From contig VZQC01011939.1 of NCBI GenBank assembly GCA_009823505.1, forward strand, positions 3,824,751 through 3,888,750: DNA of 64,000 bases, written 5' to 3'. Below are positions 54,944 through 64,000 of this stretch, in pieces. Under the pieces are notes generated by a model. The model made no database searches, had not been told where the DNA came from, and was given only the letters and a program-made list of their open reading frames with translations. The stretch is from Rhizomys pruinosus (Eukaryota > Chordata > Mammalia > Rodentia > Spalacidae). Position numbers and translations under genes: made by a program. The first letter of the stretch is position 1; each line of letters opens with the position of its first letter.

Positions 54944-56705
54944 TCTATCCACTCTTCAGTTGAGGGACACTTGGGTTGCTTCCAGCTCTTTGCTATTGTG
55001 AAGAGAGCTTCAATAAACATAGATGTGTGTGTATCTCTGCAGTAGGATGAGTCTTGTGGGTATATACTCAGGAGTGGTATGACTGGGTCAGGTGGTAGGC
55101 TCATTTTCAGTTTTGTGAGAGTTCTCCACACTGCTTTCCACAGGGGTTGTATCAGTTTGCATTCCCACCAGCAGTGGATGAGTGTTCCCCTTTCCCCACA
55201 ACCTCTCCAACATTTGGTATCCTGTGTTTTCTGGATCATACCTAGTCTTACTGGAGTAAGATGAAATCTTAAGGTGGTTTTAATTGCATTTTCTTAATTA
55301 TTAGTGATGATGGACACTTTTTAAGATGTTTCTCAACCATCTTTACTTCTTCATTTGTAAAGTCTCTGTTCAGCTCTTTACTCCATCTTTTAAGTAGGTC
55401 ATTTGTTTTCTTCCTCCTTTGTTTTTTGAGTAGTTTATACATTTGGATGTTAATGCTCTATCAGATGTATCACTGGTGAAGATTTCCTCCTACTATATGG
55501 GTTTTCTCTTCACTCTCCTGATTGTTTCTTTTGTTGTACAGAAACTTTTGAATTTAATAAGGTACCACTTGTCAATTGTCAACCTTATTTCCTGTGCAGC
55601 TGCTGTCTGATTTAAAAAGTCTTTTCCTATGCCTATGTCTTGTGGGTTACTACCAACATTTTTTTTTCTGTCATTTTCAAAGTTTCAGGTTTCAGTTTGA
55701 GGTCTTTGATCCATTTGGGATTGATTTTTGTGTATGGTGAGAGGTAAGAGTTTAGTTTTATTCTTCTACAAGTGGTAATCCAGTTATGCCAACACCATTT
55801 GCTGAAAATAGTGTCTTTCTTCCATTGATTCTTCTTGGCCCCTTTGTTGAATATAAGGTGGCTGAAATTGGATGTGCTCAGGGTTGGATCCTCAATTCTG
55901 TTCCATTGATCTACATGCCTGTTTTTGCGCCAATACCAGGTTGTTTTTATGACTATAGCCTTGTAATATAGTTTGAAGTCTGGTATGGCAATCCTCCCAG
56001 TATTGCTCTTTTTGCTCAGGGTTGCTTTGGCTATCTGGGGTCTTTTGTTTCTCCATATGAACTTTAGGATTTTTTTCTAGGTCTGTGAAGAAGCTCGTGG
56101 CGATTCTAATTGGGATTGCACTCAATCTGTATATTACTTTGGGTAGGATGATCATTTTACTAAATTGATTCTTCCAATCCATGAGCATGGGAGGTTTTTC
56201 CATTTTCTAATATCTTCCTCAATCTCCTTCTTGAGTGATTTAAAATTTTATTCATAGAGATTTTTGGTGTGTTTGGTCAGGTTTGTTCCTAGATAATTTT
56301 TTGGAGGCTATTAGGAGTGGGAAAGTCTCCTTGTATTCCTTCTCCAATGCAAAAAGGGATTGTTTTACTTCCTAATTTTCAATTAGTATTCCTCTGATTC
56401 CCTTTTCTTGTCTTATTGCTCTTTGAGAGCATTTCAAGCACTATTTTGAAGAGGAGTGGGGATGGGGGCAGCCTATCCCCACTTTAAGGGAAACACTTCT
56501 AATTTTTCACCATTTAGGATAATGCTGGCTGAGGGTTTATTGTATATGGCTTTAATTGTGTTGAGGAATATTCCCTCCAGTCCAAATCCCTACAGAACTT
56601 TAAACATGAAGGCATGCTGAATTTTGTCAAAGGTTTTTTCCACATTGATTGAGATGACCATGTGGTTTTTGTCTTTCAGTCTGTTTATGTGCTTTATGAT
56701 GTTTA

Positions 56706-57250
56706 TTGATTTATGTATGCAACATCACTCTAATACCAAAACTAGGCAAAGACACAACCAAAAAAAAAAAAAACTATAGACCCATTTCACTAATGAACAT
56801 AGACGCTAAAATTCTCAACAAAATACTTGCAAACCACATACAGGACTATATCAAAAAGGTCATCCACCATGACCAAGCTGGATTTATACCAGAGATGCAG
56901 GGTTTGGTTCAACATGTGGAAATCAATATACCCACAACCAGCACTATCATAAATGGTGAAAAACTGGTAGTGTTCCCCTTAAAGTGGGGATAGGCTGCCC
57001 CCTCCCCTCTCCTCTTCAATATATTGCTTGAAATGCTTCTGAGAGCAGTAATACAAGAAAAGGAAATCAGAGGAGTACTAATTGGAAAAGAGGAAGTCAA
57101 ACTATCCCTTTTTGCAGATGACATGATAGTTTACCTAAGGGATGTCAAAAAATCCAACAGAAAACTTCTAGCAGCCATCAACAGCTTCAGTAAAGTGGTA
57201 GGATACAAAATTAACTTAGAAAAATTGGGTTTGCCACTTCTGAAGAGCAT
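56706..57250 (+). pseudogene. L1 ORF2 reverse-transcriptase piece, plus strand
   Basis: Translation: '[20 protein letters not shown]', then '[20 protein letters not shown]', a jump near 56,940, '[15 protein letters not shown]', and the catalytic box '[12 protein letters not shown]' near 57,105. Aligned to ORF2, about 80 residues are missing at the jump. It meets the antisense L1 head-on at 56,706. Confidence 0.85.
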
Positions 57251-57394
57251 TGAAGTTGTTAAAGATTATGTGGACATTAAAAGTTGGACTAAATGTCTTT
57301 TGTAGCATGAGCTGAAAATGAGGTATTAGGGGTTATAGGTAGAATGTTATGATTTAAATAAATATATTTAGATGTTAAGCTGACCAGGGTGGAG

Positions 57395-57767
57395 TTGTCA
57401 TGGTGAATCTTTGTCTTGGCTGTATTTAGAATTGTCATGGAGACACACCTCTGGGTATGTCTCTGAGTGTGTTTCCATAAAGGCTTAACTCAGGAGGGAA
57501 GACCCACCTTGAAAATGGGTGGCACTATCCCATGGGCTGGGGTCCAGGATGGAATAAAAGGAGAAAGTGAGCTAAGTACAGGCATTCATCTCCCTGCTCC
57601 CTGACTGCAGATACCCTGTGACCGGCTCCTTCACCCGTGTGCCACCATGATTTCATGCCATTATGGACTATACCCTCAAACTCCAAGACAAAATAAATCT
57701 TTCCTTTCACGAGTTTTTTATCACATTATTTTGCCACAATAACACAAAAAGTATTATAACCAATGCA
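57395..57767 (+). mobile_element. Rodent MaLR-type LTR, solo
   Basis: 'agacacacctctgggtatgt', 'gaagacccaccttgaaaatg', 'tatcccatgggctggggtcc' and 'aaaataaatctttcctttca', ending 'accaatgca'. Same family as 51,833. Confidence 0.78.
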
Positions 57768-57977
57768 ATTTGGAAAGAAAACAAAACTGATTTTAATTTG
57801 CTGAGCCATTTTCTGTTTCTTGAAATGAATTAGAATGAGCTGTGAAGTACAAAGAGAAAAGTCTTTCCTCTAAGCTCTGAGTGAGTGCTCACCAATAGTG
57901 AACACAGGCTGAAGCCATGTGGATAACATTCAAGACTGTCTGCTCTCTGAATCAATGGCAAGAATAAGACTAAGTTT

Positions 57978-57995
57978 AAAAGCATATGTATCTGC
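57978..57995 (+). repeat. B2 TSD, left copy
   Basis: 'aaaagcatatgtatctgc', identical to 58,237-58,254. Confidence 0.95.
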
Positions 57996-58236
57996 GGGGC
58001 TGGAGAGATAGCCTAGCGGTTAAGAGCACCGACTGCTCTTGCAGAGGACCTGGGTTCGATCCCCAGCACCCACATGGCAGCTAAGAGCCATCTGTTACTC
58101 CAATTCCAAGAGAACTCCAGTTCCAGGGGAATCCGAGACCCTCTTCTGACCTCCGCAGTATTGCACGACACGGGTGCACAAACTTCCATGCAGACAGTAC
58201 ATTCATACACATACAAAAATAAATAAAATTTTTTAA
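57996..58236 (+). mobile_element. B2 SINE, young, with perfect 18-bp TSDs
   Basis: 'ggggctggagagatagccta', B box 'ggttcgatcc', complete body and a short AAATAAAA tail. The best-defined complete copy in the window. Confidence 0.97.
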
Positions 58237-58297
58237 AAAAGCATATGTATCTGCTATACAGGTTGAGCTAAAGGTAGATGACTCACTACCAAGCACT

Positions 58298-58370
58298 ACA
58301 CTAGTGGTTAAGGTCTAGGCTTTGAAAGTTAGAATGCAGATCCCTTATCTCAGCCCATCTTATTGGCAGC
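58298..58370 (+). mobile_element. MIR-like SINE fragment
   Basis: 'actagtggttaaggtctagg' followed by 'ctttgaaagttagaatgcag' recalls the tRNA-related head of the ancient mammalian MIR. Short and diverged. Confidence 0.4.
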
Positions 58371-58744
58371 AATCCTGTTTCCAAAGATGATCATGTTCTA
58401 GGTACTGGGGCTTAAGATTTTGACCTCTTCTCTGGCATGGAATGGACAAAGTTCAACCCCAAACCCATGTTATCCATGGGACTAGAGGACCAGAAACTTC
58501 TCTGTGTCCTCCTTCCCATTCCTAAGTGGCTCTTTCTTTAAAAACAATGTCTGTGTTTTCAATGACTCCTCAGGTCATTTACGAATCTGAACCCTCAGGC
58601 TTCTGTCAGCAGCTTTTTGTCAAAATGAATTTCACAAGAATTTCTGGAGAGCTTGAGATGCCAGTGTCTGGCAGAACAGTGTGTGGACCTCATCCCAGAG
58701 GCTTTGCTGTGTAGCAGGAGAGCCACGCTCATAACACACCGTTG
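58371..58744. other. No gene seen; apparently unique
   Basis: A 62-codon frame at 58,526-58,714 has no recognisable domain. Confidence 0.4.
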
Positions 58745-58758
58745 AAAGGTACAGAGGA

Positions 58759-59033
58759 GGGGGCTGGAGAGATAGCCTAGTGGTTAAGAGCACCGACTGC
58801 TCTTGCAGAGGACTCGGCTTCCATCCCCAGGACCCACATGGCAGCTGAGAACCGTCTTTGGCTCCAGTTCCAGGGGAATCCGACACCCTCTTCTGACGTC
58901 CGCAGCATTGCATGACACTGGTACACAAACCTACATGCAGACAGTACTTTCATACACATACAAAATAAATAAAATGAAAAAATAAAAGTAAATCATTTGT
59001 AAATACACAAAATAAAATTAAAAAAAAAAAAGA
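58759..59033 (+). mobile_element. B2 SINE with TSDs and long A-rich tail
   Basis: 'ggctggagagatagcctagt', 'gaatccgacaccctcttctg', tail from about 58,960. TSDs are 'aaaggtacagagga' (58,745-58,758) and 'aaaggtacagaaga' (59,034-59,047), one mismatch. Confidence 0.93.
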
Positions 59034-59047
59034 AAAGGTACAGAAGA

Positions 59048-59964
59048 AACAGGAAAGTGACGGCTGGGAGGCAGGCCTCTGTGTGTGTAAGAGTTGAGGA
59101 TAGTGTTGTTTTCAGGAAAAATCAGACCCAGAAGATCAATCACAACAAGACACATGTCACATTTACTTCTTTCAATAAACAATTACCTGTATTGTTTAAA
59201 AGGGTAGTGAAACCAAAAAATACATCTCCCTCAAAAGAAGCAGGATTACCAATCACTGTGGGGGAAGGAGAAAAGCAACATCTCAGAGAAGCACATTAAG
59301 TACAGAAAGTATTATTGAGGGATGAAGCTTAGTTTCCACAGGTTTAAATATGAACATCAGCATGTAAAGATTTCACGTCACTGCAGGCTATTATTGCATA
59401 GTGAATTGAAAGGAAATAATTACAGAAAGCACTATTGTGTGCTGGCAACGTCAAGGCACTGCCCAGCATCCTTCCCCACACCTCCTCTAGTAAAGACAAT
59501 GGGAACTAATTACTGTCACTGTCTCCCAGCCTCTAATCCTCACCCTTCACTTTGGAAAGCTGCACCCTGTGGGTTCAGGACAGGGATGCCTGAGTCTTAA
59601 ACCTGCTGTGGCAATGGCGGGTCCTGAAACTCTAACTTGTATGGTCTCTGCGTTGCTAGGTGCTCCTAGCAGCCATTGCTTTGTCTCCATCTCTGCCGTC
59701 AAAGGAAGCCACTGTCTGGGAAGGCGGCAGACCAGCCTGTGCCTTCATCTGTCGCTGCATCCTGTGTACCACAGACTCCTCCAGAAGAGCCATATGACTT
59801 AATTTATTTTTAGTCTTTCTCCTGGTCACCTTGCTCAGGGCCTCACTTCCTCAACAAGTGGAGAAAACTGGTCAAATAGACTTGGAAAATAGTCATTTTG
59901 AAGCATGCTAATTGGTTTCCCCAGGTTAAGGCTTTCTTGAATTGAACCCAAGAACTCATTGTTA

Positions 59965-59967
<3 letters not shown>
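59048..59967. other. No gene or repeat seen; apparently unique
   Basis: The longest open frames (92 and 77 codons, at 59,322-59,600 and 59,569-59,802) lack recognisable domains. Confidence 0.4.

Positions 59968-60012
<45 letters not shown>
59968..60012 (+). repeat. (GT)n microsatellite
   Basis: About 22 GT units. Confidence 0.98.
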
Positions 60013-60014
<2 letters not shown>

Positions 60015-60330
60015 ATGCTTTGGTGCATGTTTGTGCACGTGCAGATACAAACCTGTGCATATGTGTGTGGAGGCCAGAGGTAAACCTCAGGGGTCACTCT
60101 TACCTTGTTTTTTGAGCCAGGTCTCCGACTGCCTGGGACCCAACAAGAGGACTACGCCATTTTGCCAGCAAGCCTCAGCGAGCTGCCTGCCTGAGTCTTC
60201 ATCCTGGGATTCCAAGCACATACTACCACATCTGGCAGTTTTTTAGGTGGGTTCTGAGGATCCAACTTAAGTTCTCATGCTTATAAGGCAAGCACTTCAT
60301 GTTTTGAGCTATTTCCCCAGACACATGGTG
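60013..60330 (-). mobile_element. Old rodent SINE (B3/B4-like), antisense
   Basis: 'gtgtggaggccagaggtaaa', 'cctgggattccaagcacata' and, at the right end, 'gagctatttccccagaca' follow the complement of an old B2/B1-related rodent SINE. The GT repeat at its left edge fits its 3' side. Confidence 0.6.
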
Positions 60331-60654
60331 TTATTTGTAATGCCCATGGGTCATGGTGGGGTCTACAGGCTGGGAAAACATTGTTCCTTCCAGAATGACC
60401 ATGGGGCTGACTTCTGCAGTAAAGCGACCTCTGATGGCTCCACCGCTCCTCTGTCGCAGAGCTGAGGCCTGTGAGGCTCGCACAGTGGCCATCCATGTCA
60501 TGTGAGAGGTCTGCAGCACTTTCTTAGGGAACTGCACAGTTCAGACCCAGAAGTGGCCCTGCAGCTGTCTGCCAGTCCAGCACCATGCAGATCCCAATGG
60601 CTGGGACCTGCCTGCTCCAGTCATTTCCCGGGCCTCTGCCATCTGATCCAATTT
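60331..60654. other. No gene seen; apparently unique
   Basis: Unassigned. Confidence 0.4.
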
Positions 60655-60968
60655 GTTTCCGTTTCTTTTCTGTTGCTGTGATACAATGCCCTGACAAGAG
60701 CAGCTCAGGGGAGAAAAGGTTTATTTTAGCTCACAGTTCAGGATATACGGTTACCATGGTGGTAAAATCAAGGTGGCAGGACTAAGCAGCTGGCCCTATC
60801 ACAGTCACTTTCTCCGTTGTACAGTCTAGGACCCCTTGCAGAGGGAACCATCTCTCCTACGAGTCCTCCCACATCAACTAACTTAATCAGAGCAATCCCT
60901 TTCTAAGGTCCTTCTCCACTTCTCCACGGAGATTCTAGAGTGTATCAAGTTGACATTAGCACTAATCA
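60655..60968 (-). mobile_element. Rodent LTR (MaLR/ORR1-like), antisense
   Basis: 'tttcttttctgttgctgtga' at the left and 'tatcaagttgacattagcac' at the right are the complement of an LTR 3' and 5' end. Looks related to the LTR at 16,744. Confidence 0.65.
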
Positions 60969-61432
60969 TCACGGGTCCTTTCGGGCACATCACCCAGCCA
61001 GCACCCATCAGTGGGATCCCATGAGAATGAGCCACACTATGTTGGGATGCTGGAATTGGATAGGTCTTATAAAGAGTCATGGAAGAAAGAGGAACATAGT
61101 AGCCATAAGACTCTGTGGCCAGAAGAGGCCTCAGGCTTACTAGAAGGGTCACTAGCCTACCTGTGGGGAGAAGAGGCGAGGGCTTCCAAAGGACTAGAGG
61201 GCACAGAGTCTGAGGGACAGTGAGGTGGGCCATGAGCAGAGAGAAGAGAGCAGTGCTCTGCAGACTGCAGAGGGCTGTGACTCTCTGAGGACACCAAGTG
61301 AATACACAGGCGTTAGAAAGGTGGACACGACAGAAATGCTGCTCCACGAGGGCAGTAAAACTGCTGAATCACTTCTGTGCGGGGCCTTCTTTCTGGAGTG
61401 TTGATTAAGAAGCTGGTGCAGTAATGCAGAGC
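60969..61432. other. No gene seen
   Basis: A 154-codon minus-strand frame overlaps this stretch and the LTR. It has no recognisable domain and reads through repeat sequence. Confidence 0.4.
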
Positions 61433-62020
61433 TCAGAAGTCTCTACCCACACAGCACACAGCATGGAGAACAACGTACAGAGCACAACTCTGAACATGGG
61501 CACAGAGTACAGAGTGTAGAGCACAGCACTGAGCACCAAGCATGGAGCACAGGGCATGGAACTCAGAGCTCACAATGCACAGCACACAGCACGCAGCATG
61601 AAGCACATAGCACAGTACGCAGAACACAGCACACACCACACAGTAACACAGCACACAGCACCTAGCTGACAACACACAGGTTGCAGCACACAGTATATAG
61701 TACTTGAACATAGCACACAGCACACAACATGTAGCACGCAGCACCCAGCACCCAGCGCACAGTACACAGAATATAGCACACACTACACACCACACACCAC
61801 ACAGTGACACAGCGCCTAGCTGACAGCACACAGGTTGCAGCACACAGTATATAGTACTTGAACATAATACACAGCACAGAGCATGCACCATATAGCACAC
61901 AACACGCAGCACACAGCACACAACACACAGCACGCAGCACACAGCATGCAGCACACAGCATGCAGCACACAGCACACAGCACACAGCACGCAGCACTCAC
62001 ACAGAGCACACAGCACACAG
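61433..62020. repeat. Minisatellite of ACAGCAC-type units with a 154-bp higher-order copy
   Basis: The basic unit is 'cacagcacacag' with variants. A longer block containing 'cctagctgac', 'caggttgcagcacacag' and 'tatatagtacttgaacata' occurs at 61,661 and again at 61,815. On the minus strand the period leaves a 187-codon Cys/Val/Leu-rich frame open, which is an artefact of the repeat. Confidence 0.92.
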
Positions 62021-62221
62021 TTGGGGCTCACTGCTGTCCTCTGGTTGTTATATTCTCATTTGCACTACAATTTCTTCCCTGATATGTGAATGAACACTTT
62101 CATGTGTGGAAGGCTTTTGTTAATCACTCTGATTACTTTTTAATTTTATTAAACTTTAGTCAAGTATTTGGTCTGAATCACATGAATTTCTTTGAAACTT
62201 CTTGAAATTTCTTTTTCTAAA
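62021..62221. other. No feature seen
   Basis: AT-rich unassigned sequence. Confidence 0.4.
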
Positions 62222-62254
62222 ATAGTATTTTTATTATTTCTTTAAGAATTTCAT

Positions 62255-62264
62255 ACAATGTCTT
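62255..62264 (+). repeat. TSD, left copy, of inserted L1 fragment
   Basis: 'acaatgtctt', identical to 62,846-62,855. It is short, but the host L1 sequence is continuous across it. Confidence 0.65.
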
Positions 62265-62845
62265 CCTGTGTCCCAATATATGGTCTATTTTAGAGAATGT
62301 TCCATGAGGTGCTGAGTAGAAAGTGTATTCTCTGGTGTTTGGGTGAAAAAAACTCAACAAATACAAAAAGATTGAAATAATCTCATGCATTCTATCAGAC
62401 CACAGTGCAATAAAACTCAATATCAACACCAGGATAAACCCTACAACCTACAAGAACACATGGATACTAAACAACACTCTCCTGAATAATGAATGGGTCA
62501 AGGAAGAAATAAAGAAAGAAATAAAAACATTCCTGGAACTGAATGACAATGATAATACAACACAGCAAAACCTATGGGACACTTTAAAAGCAGTCCTAAG
62601 AGGGAAGTTTATAGCTCNTTAGAAGACTCAAAATGAGCTTGCCATTTGACCCAGTCATACCACTCCTGGGTATATACCCACAAGACTCATCTTACTGCAG
62701 AAATACATGCACAGCTATATTTATTGCAGCTCTGTTCACAATAGCAAAAAGCTGGAACCAACCCAAATGCCCCTCAACTGATGAGAGTGGATAGAGAAAA
62801 TGTGGTACATGTACACAATGGAGTTCTATGCAGCAGTAAAGAAAG
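62265..62845 (+). pseudogene. L1 ORF2 fragment with inverted 5' end and no 3' end
   Basis: Positions 62,265-62,346 read on the minus strand as endonuclease sequence ('HPNTREYTFYSAPHGTFSK'). Positions 62,347-62,617 continue the same domain on the plus strand, with '[13 protein letters not shown]' carrying the catalytic SDH motif. After a single N at 62,618 the sequence jumps to the ORF2 C-terminus, skipping over 2 kb. It stops at 'cagtaaagaaag' without 3' UTR or A-tail. Confidence 0.8.
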
Positions 62846-62855
62846 ACAATGTCTT
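62846..62855 (+). repeat. TSD, right copy, of inserted L1 fragment
   Basis: 'acaatgtctt'. Confidence 0.65.
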
Positions 62856-62925
62856 TTGATGATGTTCACCCCTCACATCCTCCAGGACCCATCCCCACCT
62901 CCCTACCCACTCAGCTTCATGTCTT

Positions 62926-62985
62926 ATTTCTTTTCTTTTCTTTTTTTTCTTTTCTTTCTTTCTTTCTGTCTTTCTTTTTTTTTTT
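62926..62985 (+). repeat. (TTTC)n / T-rich tract
   Basis: Tandem TTTC with T-runs, the complement of the expanded A-rich tail of the adjacent antisense B1. Confidence 0.93.
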
Positions 62986-63122
62986 TGGGTCTTTTCAGAC
63001 AAGGTCTCCCTGTAGCCTCAATGGGCCTGGAATTCACTATATAGACCAGGCTGGCCTTGAACTCATATCCCCTTACCTCTGCCTCCTGACTGCTGGGATT
63101 AAAGGTGTGCACCACCACACCT
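62986..63122 (-). mobile_element. B1 SINE
   Basis: 'acaaggtctccctgtagcct', 'gaccaggctggccttgaact', 'ctgggattaaaggtgtgcac'. Antisense, with an expanded tail on its left. Confidence 0.92.
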
Positions 63123-63910
63123 GCTCATGTCTTCCTTTTTAAAGCCAAGAGAGTCCAATTTGTGCTGCCAAATGCTCTTTGATATGGGTCTGTCTCTTGG
63201 AGTGTAGGAGTAAAGAAAATGAATTCACCCTTTCCCAGCATTTCAACTACCAATAGCTCCACTAGGGCGAGGACTGTGTGCTTACCAATCCCACCACTAT
63301 ACTGTGATTTTGTCTGGTTTAGCCTTTCACAGGTCTCATGCATGCTGTCAAAACTACTATGGGTTCATATGTGCAACTGCCTTGTTTCTAGAGAACGCTT
63401 TCATTATAGTCCTCCACCACCTCTCTGGCTCTAACAATCTTTCCACCTCCTCTTCTGAAACACTTATTGATTCTTTAGGGGAGGGATGTGACATTGTTGT
63501 TGCAGTTGGAGTTGATCACTTTACAGTTTCTTATTATTTGACCAGTTGAGGATCTCTGTGTTAATCACCCTGTGCTGGAAGAAGAAGCTTCTCTGGTGAG
63601 AGCTGAGAGACAGAGACGCACTGATCTATGAGTACAGCAGTAGGTCATTAGGAGTTGATTTACTACCATGTCCATTTATTAGAATGATAGTAGTAGGTTC
63701 TCTGCTATGGCCTGTTATGTGTGTAGCTACAGGTTCTTGGCCCTGACAACAGTGTCAGGTTTGAACTCCATCTTGTGAATTGGGCCTTAAATCCAATTAG
63801 AAAGTATTTGGTTACTGCAATTAACATACATGTTGCTATTTCACGTGTGAGCATATTTTTCCAGTTCATTTGTTGTAGGTCCCAGGGCTCACTCTGTAGT
63901 GTAAAGCAGA

Positions 63911-64000
63911 AGGATTGTGAGTCCAAGTACTACCTGGGTTCTATAGCAAAATCTTATCTCAGAGAAACAACGTAAAACAAAGCAAAACAACAAACAGAAA
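63911..64000. other. Possible B1-like 3' end; edge of window
   Basis: 'tgagtccaagtactacctgg' and 'atctcagagaaacaacgtaa' with A-rich sequence hint at the end of a diverged plus-strand SINE. Confidence 0.35.

Larger units (their letters stand above)
54241..56705 (-). pseudogene. L1 ORF2 remnant, antisense (RT to C-terminus)
   Basis: The minus strand runs from the RT palm (near 56,700) through thumb and C-terminal blocks ('LLSIYPQDSSYCRDTHTSMF' near 55,070) to the ORF end at about 54,260. A younger plus-strand L1 3' end is inserted at 54,460. Stops are scattered, and a 61-103 codon open piece survives in places. Confidence 0.85.
62222..63910 (-). mobile_element. L1 3' UTR (Lx-like), antisense, interrupted
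   Basis: The terminus 'tttaagaatttcatacaatg' lies at 62,240, and the sequence resumes after an insertion at 62,856 ('gatgatgttcacccctcaca'). The body includes 'agagtccaatttgtgctgcc', 'aagaagcttctctggtgaga', 'gtaggtcattaggagttgat' and 'gccttaaatccaattagaaa'. A B1 is nested at about 62,960. Confidence 0.8.

Noticed and set aside
57996..58236. tRNA gene, suggested by pol III A and B boxes
   Set aside because: The boxes belong to the tRNA-derived head of B2. No cloverleaf or anticodon arm is preserved, and TSDs mark it as a SINE.
60883..61347. 154-codon minus-strand open frame
   Set aside because: It runs across the edge of an antisense LTR into unassigned sequence and has no domain.
61433..61996. 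187-codon minus-strand Cys-rich open frame, metallothionein-like at first sight
   Set aside because: The composition follows from CAGCAC-type repeats read on the minus strand. Overlapping frames show the same pattern.

Overview
The window is nuclear DNA from a mammal, almost certainly a muroid rodent. Both classic rodent SINEs are abundant on both strands: B1 (7SL-derived) and B2 (tRNA-derived, with intact pol III boxes). There are also many LINE-1 (L1) fragments with rodent-type 3' UTRs and several ERVL-MaLR-type LTRs. The young B2 copies differ from the lab-mouse type as I know it, being CpG-rich, with 'gcggttaagagcgccgac' near the 5' end and a long 'ctccaattccaggagaac' body. I therefore lean to a non-Mus muroid, but cannot name the species. 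I found no host protein-coding gene, no tRNA or rRNA gene and no CRISPR array. Every sizeable open reading frame is explained by an L1, a MaLR internal region, a simple repeat or chance.

Layout: 0-3.5 kb holds old B1s, an 18-bp minisatellite, L1 3' ends and the first of two B2/L1 chimeric SINEs. 3.8-10.3 kb is a patchwork of L1 pieces in opposite orientations with the second chimeric SINE. 11.6-11.9 kb is a short L1 3' end carrying a transduced downstream segment between 15-bp target-site duplications (TSDs). 12.5-14.9 kb is a two-LTR MaLR element inserted into a CTAT microsatellite. 16.7-17.6 kb holds an LTR with a nested B2 and another young B2.

17.97-27.0 kb is a full-length, about 9-kb L1. 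It has tandem promoter monomers, ORF1 with a duplicated coiled coil, ORF2, and an unusually long 3' UTR. Its middle (about 19.4-25 kb) looks heavily and almost randomly substituted, probably poor consensus sequence. The module that lengthens its 3' UTR recurs at 28.0-28.7 (minus), 41.8-42.6 and 43.4-45.6 kb. 28.7-30.7 kb is the longest apparently unique stretch and contains a processed retrocopy of an unidentified transcript. 31-40 kb is mostly inverted and nested L1 pieces.

46.3-57.8 kb mixes MaLR-type LTRs, B2s with clean TSDs, an ancient L1, and an L1 inserted into an older antisense L1. 57.8-61.4 kb is largely unique sequence with young B2s. 61.4-62.0 kb is a CA/GC-rich minisatellite. 62.2-63.9 kb is an antisense L1 3' UTR interrupted by a twin-primed L1 fragment that contains the window's only N.

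The biology visible here is retrotransposition: L1 supplies the machinery, and B1, B2, the chimeric SINE, the transduction and the retrocopy are its products. Family names come from sequence memory, not a database search. Subfamily labels and element edges are approximate unless a TSD fixes them.
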